The notes: generated from the letters alone by a model not told the origin. DNA of 64,000 bases from Siphonodentalium dalli (GCA_032622095.1 CP136069.1:66487319-66551318); one strand, 5' to 3'; positions 22,896 through 36,660 are shown, counted from the first letter of the stretch. Made by a program: numbers and translations.

Positions 22896-25800
22896 CTATA
22901 TTGGTCGACCTCTGCATCCTCCCCAGGACTTAACTTCACACAACTAATTTTCTTCCTTAAGGTCTCCTCTAATTTTTTTCACTTGTTAACAAGAAAAACA
23001 GTTGCCGCAGAGACTCCAGACAAGATGGCTTCCATCATGGCGGCCATTTCTTTTAAATGCACCAGGTCTCTTTGATAGCCGTTATAGTAAAGATGATGCC
23101 ACATGCCGTCTTGTTTTCCGCTCGATTCGTTATGCTAATATACAACCCTTAGAAATTAGCCAAAAATCCTACACCAGAATCCAATATGGCGGCCAAGATG
23201 GCCGCCTAAATGTGAAAATATGCTATTTTTCTGACATGTTACCACCTTTCGTTTGTCTCTGTGTGAAAATGTTGGCATCTTTGCGTCATGTTATACATCT
23301 ATCATATAGAGGAGTCATTGACGGCCACATGGGGTCCATAATATGCATTTATTGCGGGATATTTTTGTCCGATATCACGTTTTCCCAAATACCGGTATAA
23401 TAGGTCAAAGCCGAATCTACGTTAATAAAGCGATTTAATGTGTCGAATCAATGAATGTTATTGCTATAATAACAACACCCATGCATATATATGTGCAGGA
23501 GATACTCAAGCTAGGATTCCTCTTATACCTAAGTTGAGGAATATTTACCCAAATTCAAGATGGCGGCCAAAATGGCCACCAGATATAAAAAATCGCCGAA
23601 AATCTCTGATTTTAACATCAGTGAACATTATTGTCTTGAAAACTCCACACCTGCTTACTATTGTAAGTTGGGAACACTTAGGCGAAGAACTTTCCTTGTA
23701 CCATATCCAAATAAAAATCCCCCAAATCCAAAATGGCGCCCACAATGGCGGACAGATTTTGAAAAATCACCGAAATTCCCTCATATTCACATCATTGGGT
23801 ATTATTGTCGAGACAACTCCACCCATGCTTACAATTGAGTTGGAAATACTGAGGTGAAGTAATTACATTACATCTAATGCAAGAAATTGTTTTCCAAATC
23901 GAAGATGGCGGCCAAAATGGCGACCGAAATTTGAAAACAAGTCTACATTCCTTTACTTTCTTACGATGGGCGTTATTGTTTCGCAATTTCTATCCACCAT
24001 TACATGTTGATATGGAATAGTGACATGAAGTGTTCATTAGAGTTTGGCAATTGATACTCACAGCCAAGATCGCTGCTAAATTGGCGGCTATAAATTGAAA
24101 AAAAATTCGATATTTTCACGTATTAATTTCAACTTTTTGTCATAATATCGGTATGTATGGACGAAACTATACATAATCCATCTACTGGTTCAACTTAAAG
24201 GTATCAAAACGCATAACATAGCTCGTATCCTTCTGGAAAGATGAAAAACAACAAATAATATCGCGATGTGGCATTTCGAAATCCAGTCTCCACTTAGGGC
24301 CGATAATGGCCGTAAGCGTAGGTGCGCCGAATAGTTATATCAGAACAATTACCTGATAACAGATTCTGATTTGCCACGTCACGTCCATAATTATCTGGAC
24401 CAGCTTCCATTTCTTTGTCTGATAAATCTAGATCGCTCACACCGACAAAGTATTCACCACTTCCTGGGAGTAGGGTCCCTCTAATCATAACGTTTCAAAC
24501 AATTCATTTTCCGGTGTCTAGCTTACGATTTTAAATATTTGCTAAATATATATTTGTGCGTCATCTTGAACTAGGAACGCATATGGCCGATGAGTATACA
24601 AGCTTACAGAAGGTCATCTCTATGTATGTGTCTCATACCCCATGGGATAACGGCATGTACACCTGGCGAACCAGTTAGCTAGTCACTTCTCAATAGATGT
24701 TTCGTCAACTCACAAAGTCAGCGAACGCATTGGCATATGTGGACAACTTCGACAGTGTTCCGAAGGTTGCTAGCTGTCTCATTCCCTTGGACAGATGTCT
24801 ATCTGCTAAGACCCTATAGTGTACAGACTACCCACAATTATTGACCATTATCCGAAGCAAACAGTTGTCGCGTCGAATATCTCCCAGCAGAGAAGAACAA
24901 TGCTCGCGGTGCTAGTTTGTGGACATACGCCATGATAGTGGGAATGGAATGGGCCACTGTATACACCACCCCGACACCGGGTGCATGTTTAAGATATCGA
25001 ATGTCATGCGTGTCGGTTTTATTTGGTGTGGTAAGATAGTATTTCCACATCCGTTTCGAAGCCTTTCTGATTCAACAACGTACACTGTTGTCTGGATAAT
25101 ACTATGCTAGCCTCCCTCAAAACAGTCTGAGGACTAAAGGATAATGTCTTATAGCATGAATGTATGCGTGTTTTGTTATCCTATCTCGGGTTAGTGTCAG
25201 TATGTGGGCGGTATTATTCAAGAAAATGTCAGGAACTGTGGTGCATTTATTTCACTATGTATTTAAAGAACAATTTACAGTCTCGATGGCAATGGCTGTG
25301 GACGTTGGGGAACACGACCTTTATGATCATATAGCTTTATATATAACTTTAGAATATAGTAGTTAATGTCTCATGCAGGAAAATGGTCGCAATGGTGATG
25401 TTACCAAGAAATCACTTGGTGTACCAACGTTTGTTGAACTGAATGCAAGAGCTCATCAACGTAACATCCCTCTGGATGTTCTTCGCGTTGAACATTTCAC
25501 CCTTTTGTTGATGGCAGTTGTACTTTCTTGAACCATACCACCCAGCGTGAGTATGTCATATCAACCAACTATCAAAGGTATCGCCTTTAAGACTACACCC
25601 CACTCTTGTTGGGCCTTATACAGCAGTAGCCAATGGCATACTCCTGGTCCAGTTGGTTAAGAACGGCTTCAAAACGGATGGGAACATACAATCTTAGCAT
25701 ACAAGGAAAGCAAAGCCACACATGAGATCCTGTCTGAATCTAAAACATAACAAAATAAGGGGCGGTGCAGTCATGGTCCAATTTCATTTCCACTATCATG

Positions 25801-27916
25801 ACACATACCCACAAACTAGCACCGTGTGTATTGTTGTCATCTGCTTGGATCTATTCGGTGAAACGATTGCTGGACGCCAACAAGCTTGTTCTTATGATCA
25901 TGTTCAAGGAGTTTGGGTATATTATGCATTATGGTCTTCTATGCCTTAGCAGAAATGCAACCGTCAAATGTCGGGCTTTCAACATTCGAAGCCATATACA
26001 GAAGTTGTCCGGGTACGTCAGTGCATTAGATGAGTATGTGAATTGATGAACCATATATTGATAAGTGGCTGTTTGGGGAGATCACCAGGTGTACACGTTG
26101 TTATCCCCATTAGGTCACCAAATATGACAATACGCAGATAGATAGGTCCTTATGAAAGCTGGTATGCGCATCGACCGAATATCGTTATAGTGTATCGCAT
26201 AAGATGACTCATATGCCCCATATGTAGCATCTGAATTATACCATAAGCTATACCACGAATGAAGCTCGCCAAGAATTCCAAGCTTTCGAAACAAACACGT
26301 GAGCTGGACACCGGCATATGTATTGTTTGAAACATTCCGATTAGTGGCACCCTTCTACAAAGAAGAGTAGTGAACTGTTGTTGTGAGTGAGATAGATTAA
26401 TCTGACGAAGAGACGGAAACGAGACTAGATGTGGCAATTCAGAATAAGCTCAGGTACTGTTGTTTTGATATTGGAAGTCATAATATGACTATTCGGCGCA
26501 CCTATATACGGTTACGACCAGTATGGGCCCTTAGTGGAGAATGGATTTTGAAATGCCACATCGCGATTGTGGGTTTTCATCCTTCCAAAAAGCTACGACT
26601 TGCATTGGAACTAATAGATGGCTTATATTATGTACCGTTTCGTTTATACAAATCAATATTATTACAAAAAGTTGAAATTAGTATGTGATAATATCGGCTT
26701 CATTTCAATTTCTGCCCGCCAGTTTGGCCGCCATATTGACTGTGAGTATCACTTGCCAAACCCTAATGAATAATTCATACATATCAACATGTAATGGTGG
26801 GTAGAAATCCCGAAACAATAACGCACATCCTAAGAAAGTAAAGGAATGTAGGCGTGTTTTAAAATTTCGGTCGCCATTTTGGCCGCCATCTTCGATTTGG
26901 AAAACCATTTCTTGCATGAGATGTAAGGTAATTACTCCACCTCAGTATTTCCAACTCAATTGTACGCATGGGTGGAGTTGTCTCGACAATAATGCCCAAT
27001 GATGTGAATATGAGGAAATTCCATGATTTTTCAAAATCTGTCCGCCATTGTGGGCGCCATTTTGAATTTGGGGGACTTTTATATGGATATGGTACAAGGA
27101 AAGTTCTTCGCCTAAGTGTTCCCAACTTACAATAGTAAGCAGGTGTGGAGTTGTCATGACAATAATGCTCACTGATGTTAAAATCAGCGATTTTCGGCGA
27201 TTTTTTATTTCTGGTGGCCATTTTGGCCGCCATCTTGGATTTGGGTAAATATTCCTCAAATCAGGTATAAGAGGAATCCTAGCTCGAGTATCTCCTGCAC
27301 ATATATATGCATGGGTGTTGTTACAATAGCAATAACATTCATTGATTCGAAACATAACATCGCGTTATTAACGGAGATTCGGCTTTGACCTATGATACCG
27401 GTATTTGGGAAAACGTGATATCGGACAAAAATATCCCGCAATAAATGTATATTGAATGTATATTATGGACCCCATGTGGTCGCCAATGACTCCTCTATAT
27501 GATAAATGTATAACATGATGCAAAGATGCCAACATTTTCCCACAGAGACAAACGAAAGGTGGTAACATGTCAGAAAAATAGCATATTTTCACATTTCGGC
27601 GGCCATCTTGGCCGCCATATTGGATTCTGGCGTCGGATTTTTTACTAATTTGTAAGGGTTTTATATTAGCATAACGAATCGAGCGGAAAAAAAGACGGCA
27701 TGTGACATCATCTTTACTATAACGGCGATCAAAGAGACCTGGTGCATTTAAAAAAAATGGCCGCCATGATGGACGCCATCTTGTCTGGAGTCTCTGCGGC
27801 CACTTTTTTTTCTTGTTAACAAGTGAAAAAAATTAGAGGAGACCTTAAGGAAGAAAATTAGTGCGGTGAAGTTAAGTCCTGTGGGGTGCAGAGGTCGACC
27901 AATATCTCCTGGACTA
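22896..27916. mobile_element. Giant imperfect palindrome element, family A, copy 2 (complete)
   Basis: It begins TATTGGTCGACCTCTGCA and ends TGCAGAGGTCGACCAATATC. Arms of about 1.45 kb (22900-24346 and 26458-27908) are nearly identical; a sample of 89 bp near 23540 shows 4 mismatches. Inverted similarity continues at roughly 70 percent to about 25080 and 25650, leaving a core of about 550 bp. ATGGCGGCC motifs recur in the arms. It is colinear with copy 1 at high identity. No transposase was recognised. Target-site duplication is unclear because right-end sequence (TCCTGGACTA) is shared by both copies but absent at the left end of this one. Confidence 0.85.
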
Positions 27917-27966
27917 CTAAAGCTGAGAGGCGTCAGGCTGTGGTGTATATAAGGCACACAGAACGC

Positions 27967-28690
27967 ACGATTATGTGGCAAATTGGGAAATTAATACAAC
28001 GGCCGTTGTTGGATGGCAAAGATATTGTCTAATATATATGTTTCGATCGACACAGTCGAGCATTAAAGTAACAATATGACATAATGTACATCCTGACTCA
28101 ATTTTTTAACAAATTTTTGATTTTTTCCCCAAAAAGATAATCGAAAAAACATTTTGTCTTCTTCTGGGAGGCAAAAATCAAAATAATTTATTAAGGGTGG
28201 AGATAATTAGAGTATATGGTCATTTCGTTCCGTCTTGGTTTAAAAACTTGCCTAATAACCCAAGATGGCTGGCAATATGGTGGCCGGTATATAGGTGGGA
28301 ATTGTGAAATTTGTAAGAACGCACGATTACTTGCCAACATGGATTAACTAACACAACGACCGTTGATAAATTCCTAGAGTTTTATGTTATATATGTATAC
28401 CCCGATCCATCGACTAGAACATTTAAGTGAAACCGGTACACACAGCACATTATGGCCCCGGGTTTTTATTAAATATTTAATTAGTTTAGTCCAATACTAA
28501 TCGAAAACCTATTTTTGTCATCTTCTCGAAATGCATAGAGACAATAATGTAGCGTGTGTGGATATAATTTGTATGTACGATAATTTCATGCCGTTGGCGG
28601 TTACTACATGACATATTAACCCAAAGATGGCTGCCAATACGGTGGCCGGTATATGAATGGAAATTGTAAAATCTGTCATGTCGCAATTAA
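27967..28690. repeat. Two tandem units of about 350-370 bp
   Basis: Both units share GCACGATTA, CAACG(G/A)CCGTTG, TAATCGAAAA and a closing AAGATGGCTGnCAATAnGGTGG with CCGGTATAT (28261-28290 and 28621-28655). Divergence is substantial. The units follow family A copy 2 directly, and the ATGGC-containing end resembles the palindrome families. Confidence 0.6.
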
Positions 28691-28699
28691 CACCACCAT

Positions 28700-30803
28700 C
28701 GCAATGCAATGGCTTATAAAACCAATAGTCATATTATATTCATATTATTTTGCAATACTAGGACGTAACAATGGCCAGTTCTATTAAAATGACAACCAGA
28801 TTGGTACCCATGAGTGAGAGGATCGACAAATTTTTCATTCATTCGCGCTCCAGTAAGATATGTTCCGCGAAATCGGTGGCATGTCGTGCAAATTATTTCA
28901 GAATAATCATGATTGATTTAAGGCAGATGGCTGTCTGACTATCTTTGTGAAACGTATAAGGGTATTATGTAGGTTTTATTAAATCTAACACGACATTCAA
29001 GCATATATGGCTATTTGTATCAAAATGCGACCACAAATAACAGAATTAATCAATTCGGATATATATCTCATCAAATAGCTCATGTTGATATGAGTCGTTA
29101 GTTACCCTCTATCAACGAGGCGTGGTTACATGAACGGAGCTACTGATACATTCGGTCTCATGACTACCGTTCTAAAATGGATCTCATTGACCAATAGCAA
29201 TTGCTGCCCAGCCCACAAGAGGATATATCCAGCAAATTTTCAAACCTACACATCATACGGGTTCGTTCAGTTTCATCATCACGCAGTTGATTCGTTGAAG
29301 TTTGTATTCTAACATTTACCGGACTATTTCCATGACACATATTTCGCACACAAGGAGATGGAAACCTGGTTGATTTTCCTCTTGTAGTTTGACAGCTGCT
29401 TAACGAGTGGGAGGTATTTGCTTGTACTAGCAGTAGATAATGTTGCAAAGATATTGTTGCAAAGATATTGTTGCAAAGCAAAGTCGATGCTCCAAGCGAC
29501 ATTTCCAACTATATTCCTATATATTTCGATCTGCATAGTATGGGACTGGAGTCTCGTGTCACCCCATGTGCACTCGTGATTTCCAGAAGTGACTGAACAA
29601 TTGTAATACGAGGTACCCCAAATATGGACAGTTATCCCATGCTAGATGAAGGGTCATATTACCCATATATTTCTATGCTGATGAGTGGGTAGGATTACTT
29701 CTGGAAAGCTGTACATTCAGAAAACAGCATATAGATCGGAGTATCGGCCAGTCTAATAAAACCAGACCGTGTTTCATTTCAACCAACTTACGGTCGTAGC
29801 AAGGATGCGTTGGTTGACCAATGAATAGCTTCTTGCAAATCCAATTAATATTCACTTATTCATACAAACCACACCCGCAGCATTTGACTGCAATCTCATG
29901 AAGTTATCATATACACGCACGTTAGTATCACGTATCTTAACTGACCAAACGTCGTATGTTCAAAATCACAACTAACGTACGTTTATTCATAATTGGGAAA
30001 TGTTCAGACAGAACAAGTATACATAACATAATTGTATTTGCAAAGATATTCAAATAAATACTCTTTTCTCCTAACCTACGGATATTACGTCACGTGCCAA
30101 ATGTGGATAAATGTACAACTTCGTAGTAATTCCAACGCCGTATTCTAACCAAGGAGATGATGCAACATGACACAGATAAAATTTATATTGCGTGCTTACC
30201 GCTATATGGTAATTACTTCGTTCTTTATTTTATAGCATGTCAATTGCTAGACTTGTATTCTGCATGTACAGTAAAGCAATTAGCATTGAGAGCATTTTAT
30301 TGCACGGAAGAACAGTGACAACTCTTAAATGTTTACATGACTTCGGGCGCACGTTTGTAGATCTATGTGTGTATCGTAATGCCTTATGAATATTTTAATG
30401 AGTTTTTACAAAATAGGGAATTTCCCCTTCATCTCTGAAATCAGATTGAATGCCAGTGTCTTCAGACCGTAAGTTGATTGAAATGAAACACGGTCTGGTT
30501 TTTATTAGACTGAGTATCGGCATGTAGTATTATCATGCGGACTGATATATTTTGGACTTTTGTATCCCAGTGTAAGTTTCAGCTCATTGTGACACCAAAA
30601 TTAAAAGGACGCCAATTGCACTTATTTGTATACATGCCATACACCGGTTGATACCAGGAAGCGTATAATAACTTTCTAGATAAGTCCAAAAATAATGCGG
30701 TTAGGGACCTGCTGATGTCAGCAGGTCGGATGTATAAAAACATACCATATTTTGATTATGGCCGTCCATGACTAAAAGCATTATAATTCCACCCAGTCAT
30801 ATC
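28700..30803. other. Intergenic stretch with short repeats
   Basis: A 15-bp unit (AAAGATATTGTTGCA) is repeated three times at 29445-29480. AGACCGTGTTTCATTTCAA at about 29766 occurs inverted at about 30482, a 60-bp inverted pair 700 bp apart. A GACCTGCTGA-TG-TCAGCAGGTC hairpin lies at 30706-30727. No gene is supported. Confidence 0.4.
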
Positions 30804-33800
30804 CACTGTCGGATACCCGTTTAGGTTCGGACATTCCAAGATGGCGGCGCCCACTAAAGCAGATAGACGGTAAGTGTATATATTGTCTCCAAGCAGCAAT
30901 CAACGACATCTTTCGGTGATACACCTTGAAACAGTTATGTAGGAATTTGTATGCCCAACACATACGTAACACGACTTTCGCATGACAGGCATGTGAATTA
31001 TTGTATTTGGCGTGTCAAGTCGTCATAATTTTTCGAAATGTTATCGAGGCGGCGAAATGTTCGCTTTTTCGTATTTTTCTGGCCCTGGGCTCATGCATCC
31101 GCAAATGTATGTATTGTTGTGGGTAGATTAGGTCACCACACATCTTCGGAATGCAAAACCGGCGATATTTTTATTGTCTAACTCCGAAAAACGACCTTTG
31201 AAAATTTCAAAATGTTCAGGTTCGGATTCGCAACATTCGCGATGATTTTGTTCAGGTTCAGACACAATTTTCGTTCAGGTTCGGAAAAATTTGGTTCAGG
31301 TTCGGACAATTTTAGTTCAGGTTCGGACGCATCAAAACCTTACCTATAAATGGCATGCCGATGTGCAGTCGCGATCTTATTGTGCGTGTTATTAACGAAC
31401 GTGCATTGTTAATTTGTTATATCTAAATATGTCAGCTGAAATTTCCAAATATAGGTGGTAAATTCTCCGAATTAATGGGATAAAAGCCACAGTTGAATAT
31501 TCTCGAGCAATGTCTACTATAAATTAAACCAGCTAGTGGGAATTATTACATTTTACATATGAGCAACAGTGGTATTATTACTTATTTTCTGAAATATCGG
31601 GGATACATGGATATTTAATACCTGGTTCTCGATTTTGAACCCCGAGGCGGAGCCAAGGGGTTTCAGAAAGAGACACCCGGGTATTAAATCTCCTAGTATC
31701 CCACGATGTTGGCGGAGCTAACGATTTTGTCCCACATTAATAGCTACCATGTGGTGTGCTTTTTATAGGTTATCAGATAAATTCACACCAATCAGCACCA
31801 TGCAATAAGAATAATTCAGTAGCAGACCTATCGATCCTGTTTTAGGTGACGTCAATTAAGCTCAGTGTGCTAGAACAATGTCACGATTGGTGAAACTGCT
31901 AGTTCAATGGTAATTCATAACCACGATGTTTCACGTGCTTTTATACGCCCACTGTCAAGAGTTACGGGACATGGTGCATGATTTAAACGTGACGTTGTTG
32001 TCAATCAGATTGTTAGTTACAACCGGGTGTGGGGACAAGCGTTGTTTGTTATATATGTTTCTCTATGAAATAGCTGTAATTTTAAATGACATACGATGCG
32101 CTCTCTTTCGTCTGGACCTTGGCATGGATAATAATTTTCAAACGTTATCTCACTGTAGATACTTCTGTTTAAAAAAGGGTACACAATTATTGACCCGTGT
32201 ATTATCAATGGAACTACGCGAAATTCCGCGGAAGACTGAAAATAGTTTATTACTGAGATAATTTCTAAAGAAAAACAAATGATCCCGTTTTATTACGTAT
32301 TCAGTTATTTGTTAATTGGGTTTCTGTGTGTAATATTTAACCATTGGGTAGGCACTATTCTCTTAAGGGCATGAAGGAAATTTTCCACCAAAATTTAGAG
32401 ATGCTTAATTTGCCAACGGAACAGCTGATATTGTTTGCATAAGTTTCGCTACTTCGGCGTCTAAATTCTTGTTTCAATAAACAAATACTTGTAATTTTGC
32501 AGAATTGCTTACCATAAGCATAACATAAAGAGAACACATATGGTTTCTCGAATAATATATTCCTGAAATATCGCCGCTCGTAAAGATTCGCATATTGCAG
32601 GTATTATTCGGCAAACCATAGGTATTCTCTATGTTCACATAGTGCTGAATAGAACACAACGTGTTCGGGCTCTAATTAATAGTCCTGCATAATAGTCGTG
32701 TGACAAATGGTTAACTTGTAACTGGATTCAACATTTAGAAATGAGGCAAAACACATAAGGCTTATATTGAAAAGAATATGTTTCGTGTGAATACCCAAAT
32801 ATATCATCCAATTATTGATACAAAACATGGTATATATTGTCTATCTATCAGCAAGTATTTATGGGCAAATTGTGGGAACAACTATATAATCACATTCATC
32901 GTATAAGCAGTCTAACAAAATAGAGTTACTGTTCGTGGCTCGTTTCTGCGCTTTATGTCTGGGAATATATTGTTAACAGAGACTGTGGGTAAATACATCA
33001 TTACACGGCTTGTTGGGGGGATCGCCTCGGGGGATACGAGCCTCTACCGGGGCATATACAAACAGTATCCCCTTCAAAAAGCCGTTTAACTTATATTATG
33101 GACAGTTATCTGCTCATCTACGTGCGGCGACCTTCGTGGCATCGTATGTGGATGTGGAGGGGAATCACGTGATCGCATACATCTCACACGCATAAAATAA
33201 GAAAGTCCGCCCAAATTATTCACGAGTGGGCTAAAACCATGCCTCGTGTTCCCATTTATCGTTTCTTTTACGAATGAAAGATAACCAAATGCACAAAAAC
33301 GCAATAAGAACGCGACTGTACCTCGGCAGGTCATTTTTATGCGAACTTTTTGATGCGTCCGAACCTGAACCAAATTTGTCCGAACCTGAACGAAAATTGT
33401 GTCTGAACCTGAACAAAATTATCGCGAATGTTGCGAATCCGAACCTGAACATTTTGAAATTTTCAAAGGTCGTTTTTCGGAGTTAGACAATAAAAATATC
33501 GCCGGTTTTGCATTCCGAAGATGTGTGGTGACCTAATCTACCCACAACAATACATAAATTTGCGGATGCATGATCCCAGGGCCAGGAAAATACGAAAGAG
33601 CGAACATTTCGCCGCCTCGATAAAATTTCGAAAAATTATGACGACTTGACACGCCAAATACAACAATTCACATGCCTGTCATGCGAAAGGCGTGTTACAT
33701 AATTATGTGTTGGGCATACAAATTCCTACATAACTGTTTCAAGGTGTATCACCGAAAGATGTCGTTGATTGCTGTTTGGAGACAATATATACACTTACCG

Positions 33801-33868
33801 TTTATCTGCTTTAGTGCATGAGCGCCGCCATCCTGGAATGTCCGAACCTAAACGGGTATCCGACAGTG
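30804..33868. mobile_element. Giant palindromic transposon, family C, CACTG ends and 5-bp TSD
   Basis: The left end reads CACTGTCGGATACCCGTTTA; the right end is its reverse complement, ending CAGTG. ATATC lies immediately outside both ends (30799-30803 and 33869-33873), a perfect 5-bp duplication. The arms (30804-31345 and 33352-33868) are nearly identical and include AAGATGGCGGCGCCC and four to five copies of TTCAGGTTCGGA. Weaker inverted similarity continues inward past GACGCATCAAAA. The interior has no transposase frame. A 5-bp duplication plus CACTG-type ends is compatible with a Transib-like element, but the duplication is not GC-rich and no transposase supports this. Confidence 0.8.
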
Positions 33869-33873
33869 ATATC

Positions 33874-34832
33874 TAACGCCAGATTAGTTAAAGTTAAATT
33901 CAAATGTATCTATAGCGACCCCACTATGCGCGACATTAGTGGACCATGTGTAGGGCGTATCCTGATATTATATTGTGGTAGTGTTTGATGTGCAAATGAG
34001 TAAAACAAGTCACAAGTCTTGGTGTAATTTGAGCTGCCTGTCAGAAATGACATATAGCAACAACTTCTGTGCAGACCAGAATTTGATCTACGATAACTCA
34101 TCCACAACAATTCCGAATGTGCTGAGCGAGATCAGTAACTGAACACGATATTCGTAGTTTAGTATTCACATGCATAATTATGTGTTTGTACAATCGGGAC
34201 GATATTGAGACGAGGAATTATTCGCCATATTGTTTTCCACCGGTGTTGCCTATAAATACGAATATTGAATACAGCCCGATTGATACATTCATGGCATGTG
34301 TTTTACATTTCAAACACCAATTATCTGCAACTGTAGCAGGTATCCTGGTCTGAATATGACCCGTTCAGATGTAACACGACGGAGACAAATTTACTTTTCC
34401 ACCAAGTTGGAAACAACATTTGATATTTCTGAAGGTTATCGCGTTCATATATTGCAAATAAAGCGACCCTTCGTGGCGATCTTGTTCAACATAAACTGCA
34501 TAATTAAGTTAGACACACAGCAGGGATTGTCATTCCGGAATGACTATTCTTATGTTTATCACTGATCCGATAATTGTTCGGAAGATGCAAACTCTGCACT
34601 AATTCTGTACGACGAGCGCTCTCTTGTTCTGAATCTCATCTCCTTTGCGTTATTGGACACTACTAGTCTAGTCAATGAAAGCGGCGATGGTGATTTACGG
34701 TCTAGAAAAATTCACTCTGTCTTCTGTGGGTCGAAGGTGTTGTACAGCAATTGCACATTGTATACATAACAGATTAATAGAGACACTGACTCAGAATCAA
34801 AATAATTGCTTCAAATGTGATTGATTCAGTTA
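33874..34832. other. Intergenic stretch, nothing recognised
   Basis: Short frames only, including an 89-codon frame at 34296-34565 without domain or splice context. Confidence 0.4.
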
Positions 34833-34840
34833 GTGTCGCC

Positions 34841-35434
34841 AAGTGTTCGCGCTGCCACTTGCCAAATCTGTCAATGGCAAAAATAATTCAGATTTGGCAA
34901 AAAATATTTTCATTTGGCACAAGTTTTGGCAAGTCACTTTTTAATTCCTCATGAAAGTTGAAAAAATATTGGTCAATCAATGCCATTGACTTCAGGAAAC
35001 TCTTACAACATAATTATAATAGTGATGGTGTATAAGGTTAACACCTCTATTAAGATGCAGTTAATCTCATAGCATTAGTACCGATGGTTGGAGGGATTAC
35101 TATTATTTAGTGTGGTGGTGTTTACATAACTAATCCTCCTATAATGTGCCATTTTGGTGAAGCGACCCTTCTACCGTTGTATTTTTCGGTGATTGGCTGA
35201 TTATTTTATGATAAACAAGAATAGAGTTGCGACTATAATTAATTATTAACTAACTGATTTTCTATCGATATCAAAAGTCGTTCAAATCGCGAGTGTCGAA
35301 ATATAATACTTAAGGTTGTAGAAAATGATACTGTCAGGGATAGCATTTGGCAAATGCTAAAATAATTTGGCAAAAAATATTTTCATTTGGCAAATTATTT
35401 GGTTAAAGAAAAATTTGGTCTAGCGCGGACCCTG
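34841..35434. mobile_element. Non-autonomous hAT-type element, 8-bp TSD
   Basis: GTGTCGCC directly flanks both sides (34833-34840 and 35435-35442), an exact 8-bp duplication. The ends are inverted: AAGTGTTCGCGCT at the left and, reverse-complemented, CAGGGTCCGCGCT at the right. TTTGGCAAAAAATATTTTCA occurs as a direct repeat inside both ends. The 594-bp length and lack of a frame mark it as non-autonomous. The 8-bp duplication is diagnostic of hAT and a few other superfamilies. Confidence 0.75.
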
Positions 35435-35439
35435 GTGTC

Positions 35440-36305
35440 GCCCCACTCTCGGGTATCAAAATTAAACGAATATTTCTTCTCAAAATGTGTGAAAATACTC
35501 TGTCAAAGATCGATGTCGGCTTTACTTAAATAATTACCGATTTTTTCATCGGGTGCCTCAATAAAACCACGCGGTGGGAAAAAAAAGTCCGCCTATCTGA
35601 CAAATCCAACATACGGATTCCGAAAGTTTAGTATTTACGCTAACCAAAAATGTAGGTCTCATAAATTCCCTCTCGAGGCGACACCTATGTCCATATTTGC
35701 CTGGCCGAAAATGCGGAGGCCATTGCGCAAAACAAGTGAAATTGTGTACCATTGCCTATATCGCTACATTGCGTACAGTTTGGGTTTTTTATAATAACTA
35801 ATTAAATATATTTGTCATTTGTCATGATATTGCAGCATTGGGAGATGATATGTCTGTCTGAATGTCTGTGTTCTATAGAATGTTACGGGGGACCACCTAG
35901 ATGGCACGAAAGGGGTCTAACAGGGGTAACGGTTTACGAGGAAGATAATGGTGCGGGTTAGAATTTTCTAAAGTGTTGCTGATGTTGTACGGGAAAAAAA
36001 GGGGAGGGGCAGCCAAGTTTTCACCGATTTCCACCAAAATTAAAAAGGATCGTATCCATGATATGAGAAATCTAATGGTGTGGTTTAAAGATGTCAAAAG
36101 TTCGAGTCAGGGGTGCACGCAAAGGGGTAGGGCTACCAACATTGATAATAAATATTTGTATCTACGATTTCCACCAAATTCATACACCTTCTTCTCCATG
36201 ATACGAGGAATCTAATCGTGTGATTTAGGAGTCAGGTGTGCACTGAAGGGGAGAGGGTCACCAAAATTGATCAAATTAATTTTAGTGCCGATTTGATAGC
36301 ATTGG
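35440..36305. repeat. Degenerate tandem repeat, left part of Harbinger target site
   Basis: Diverged units contain CCGATTTCCACCAAATTCAT, CTTCTCCATGATACGAGGAA and TCGTGTGATTTA. The same repeat continues at 40797-41560 on the other side of the Harbinger element, including the shared segments GTCTGTGTTCTAT and TTTACGAGGAAGATAA (35930s and 41500s). A dispersed repeat related to 21.1 kb lies at 35548-35612. Confidence 0.6.
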
Positions 36306-36648
36306 CTGCGGACACACGTATCACAGTTTCGATGGCATAGTAGGTGTGACAATTAATTATGGTGCAATATTGGTGACACTTGGTCGTCATATTTCTGTGC
36401 CATAGTGAGCCATGTCGCCCGCCGCACATTCACACAATGAGTCTTTTCCAAGCTCTATCAGCGTCGAGATCGACATCTCAATGATTTATCTAACCGAATG
36501 TCTTGTCGCTGTTGATCTTTACTCAACACGCAATGTTATATTTTAATGCTAACACACAAGTCCACTTGGTAACTTAATGAATACCTTGTTTCTGTCAACA
36601 GTCATGATTGTTCTTACTAAGAACAAATCACCGGTGTAATTTCTCAGC

Positions 36649-36660
36649 ATATATAAAAGT
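36649..36660 (+). promoter_or_regulatory. TATA box of the Harbinger transposase gene
   Basis: CATATATAAAAGT lies 32 bp before the transposase ATG at 36692 with no intervening ATG. A TATA-driven start about 30 bp downstream would leave a very short 5' leader. Confidence 0.6.
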
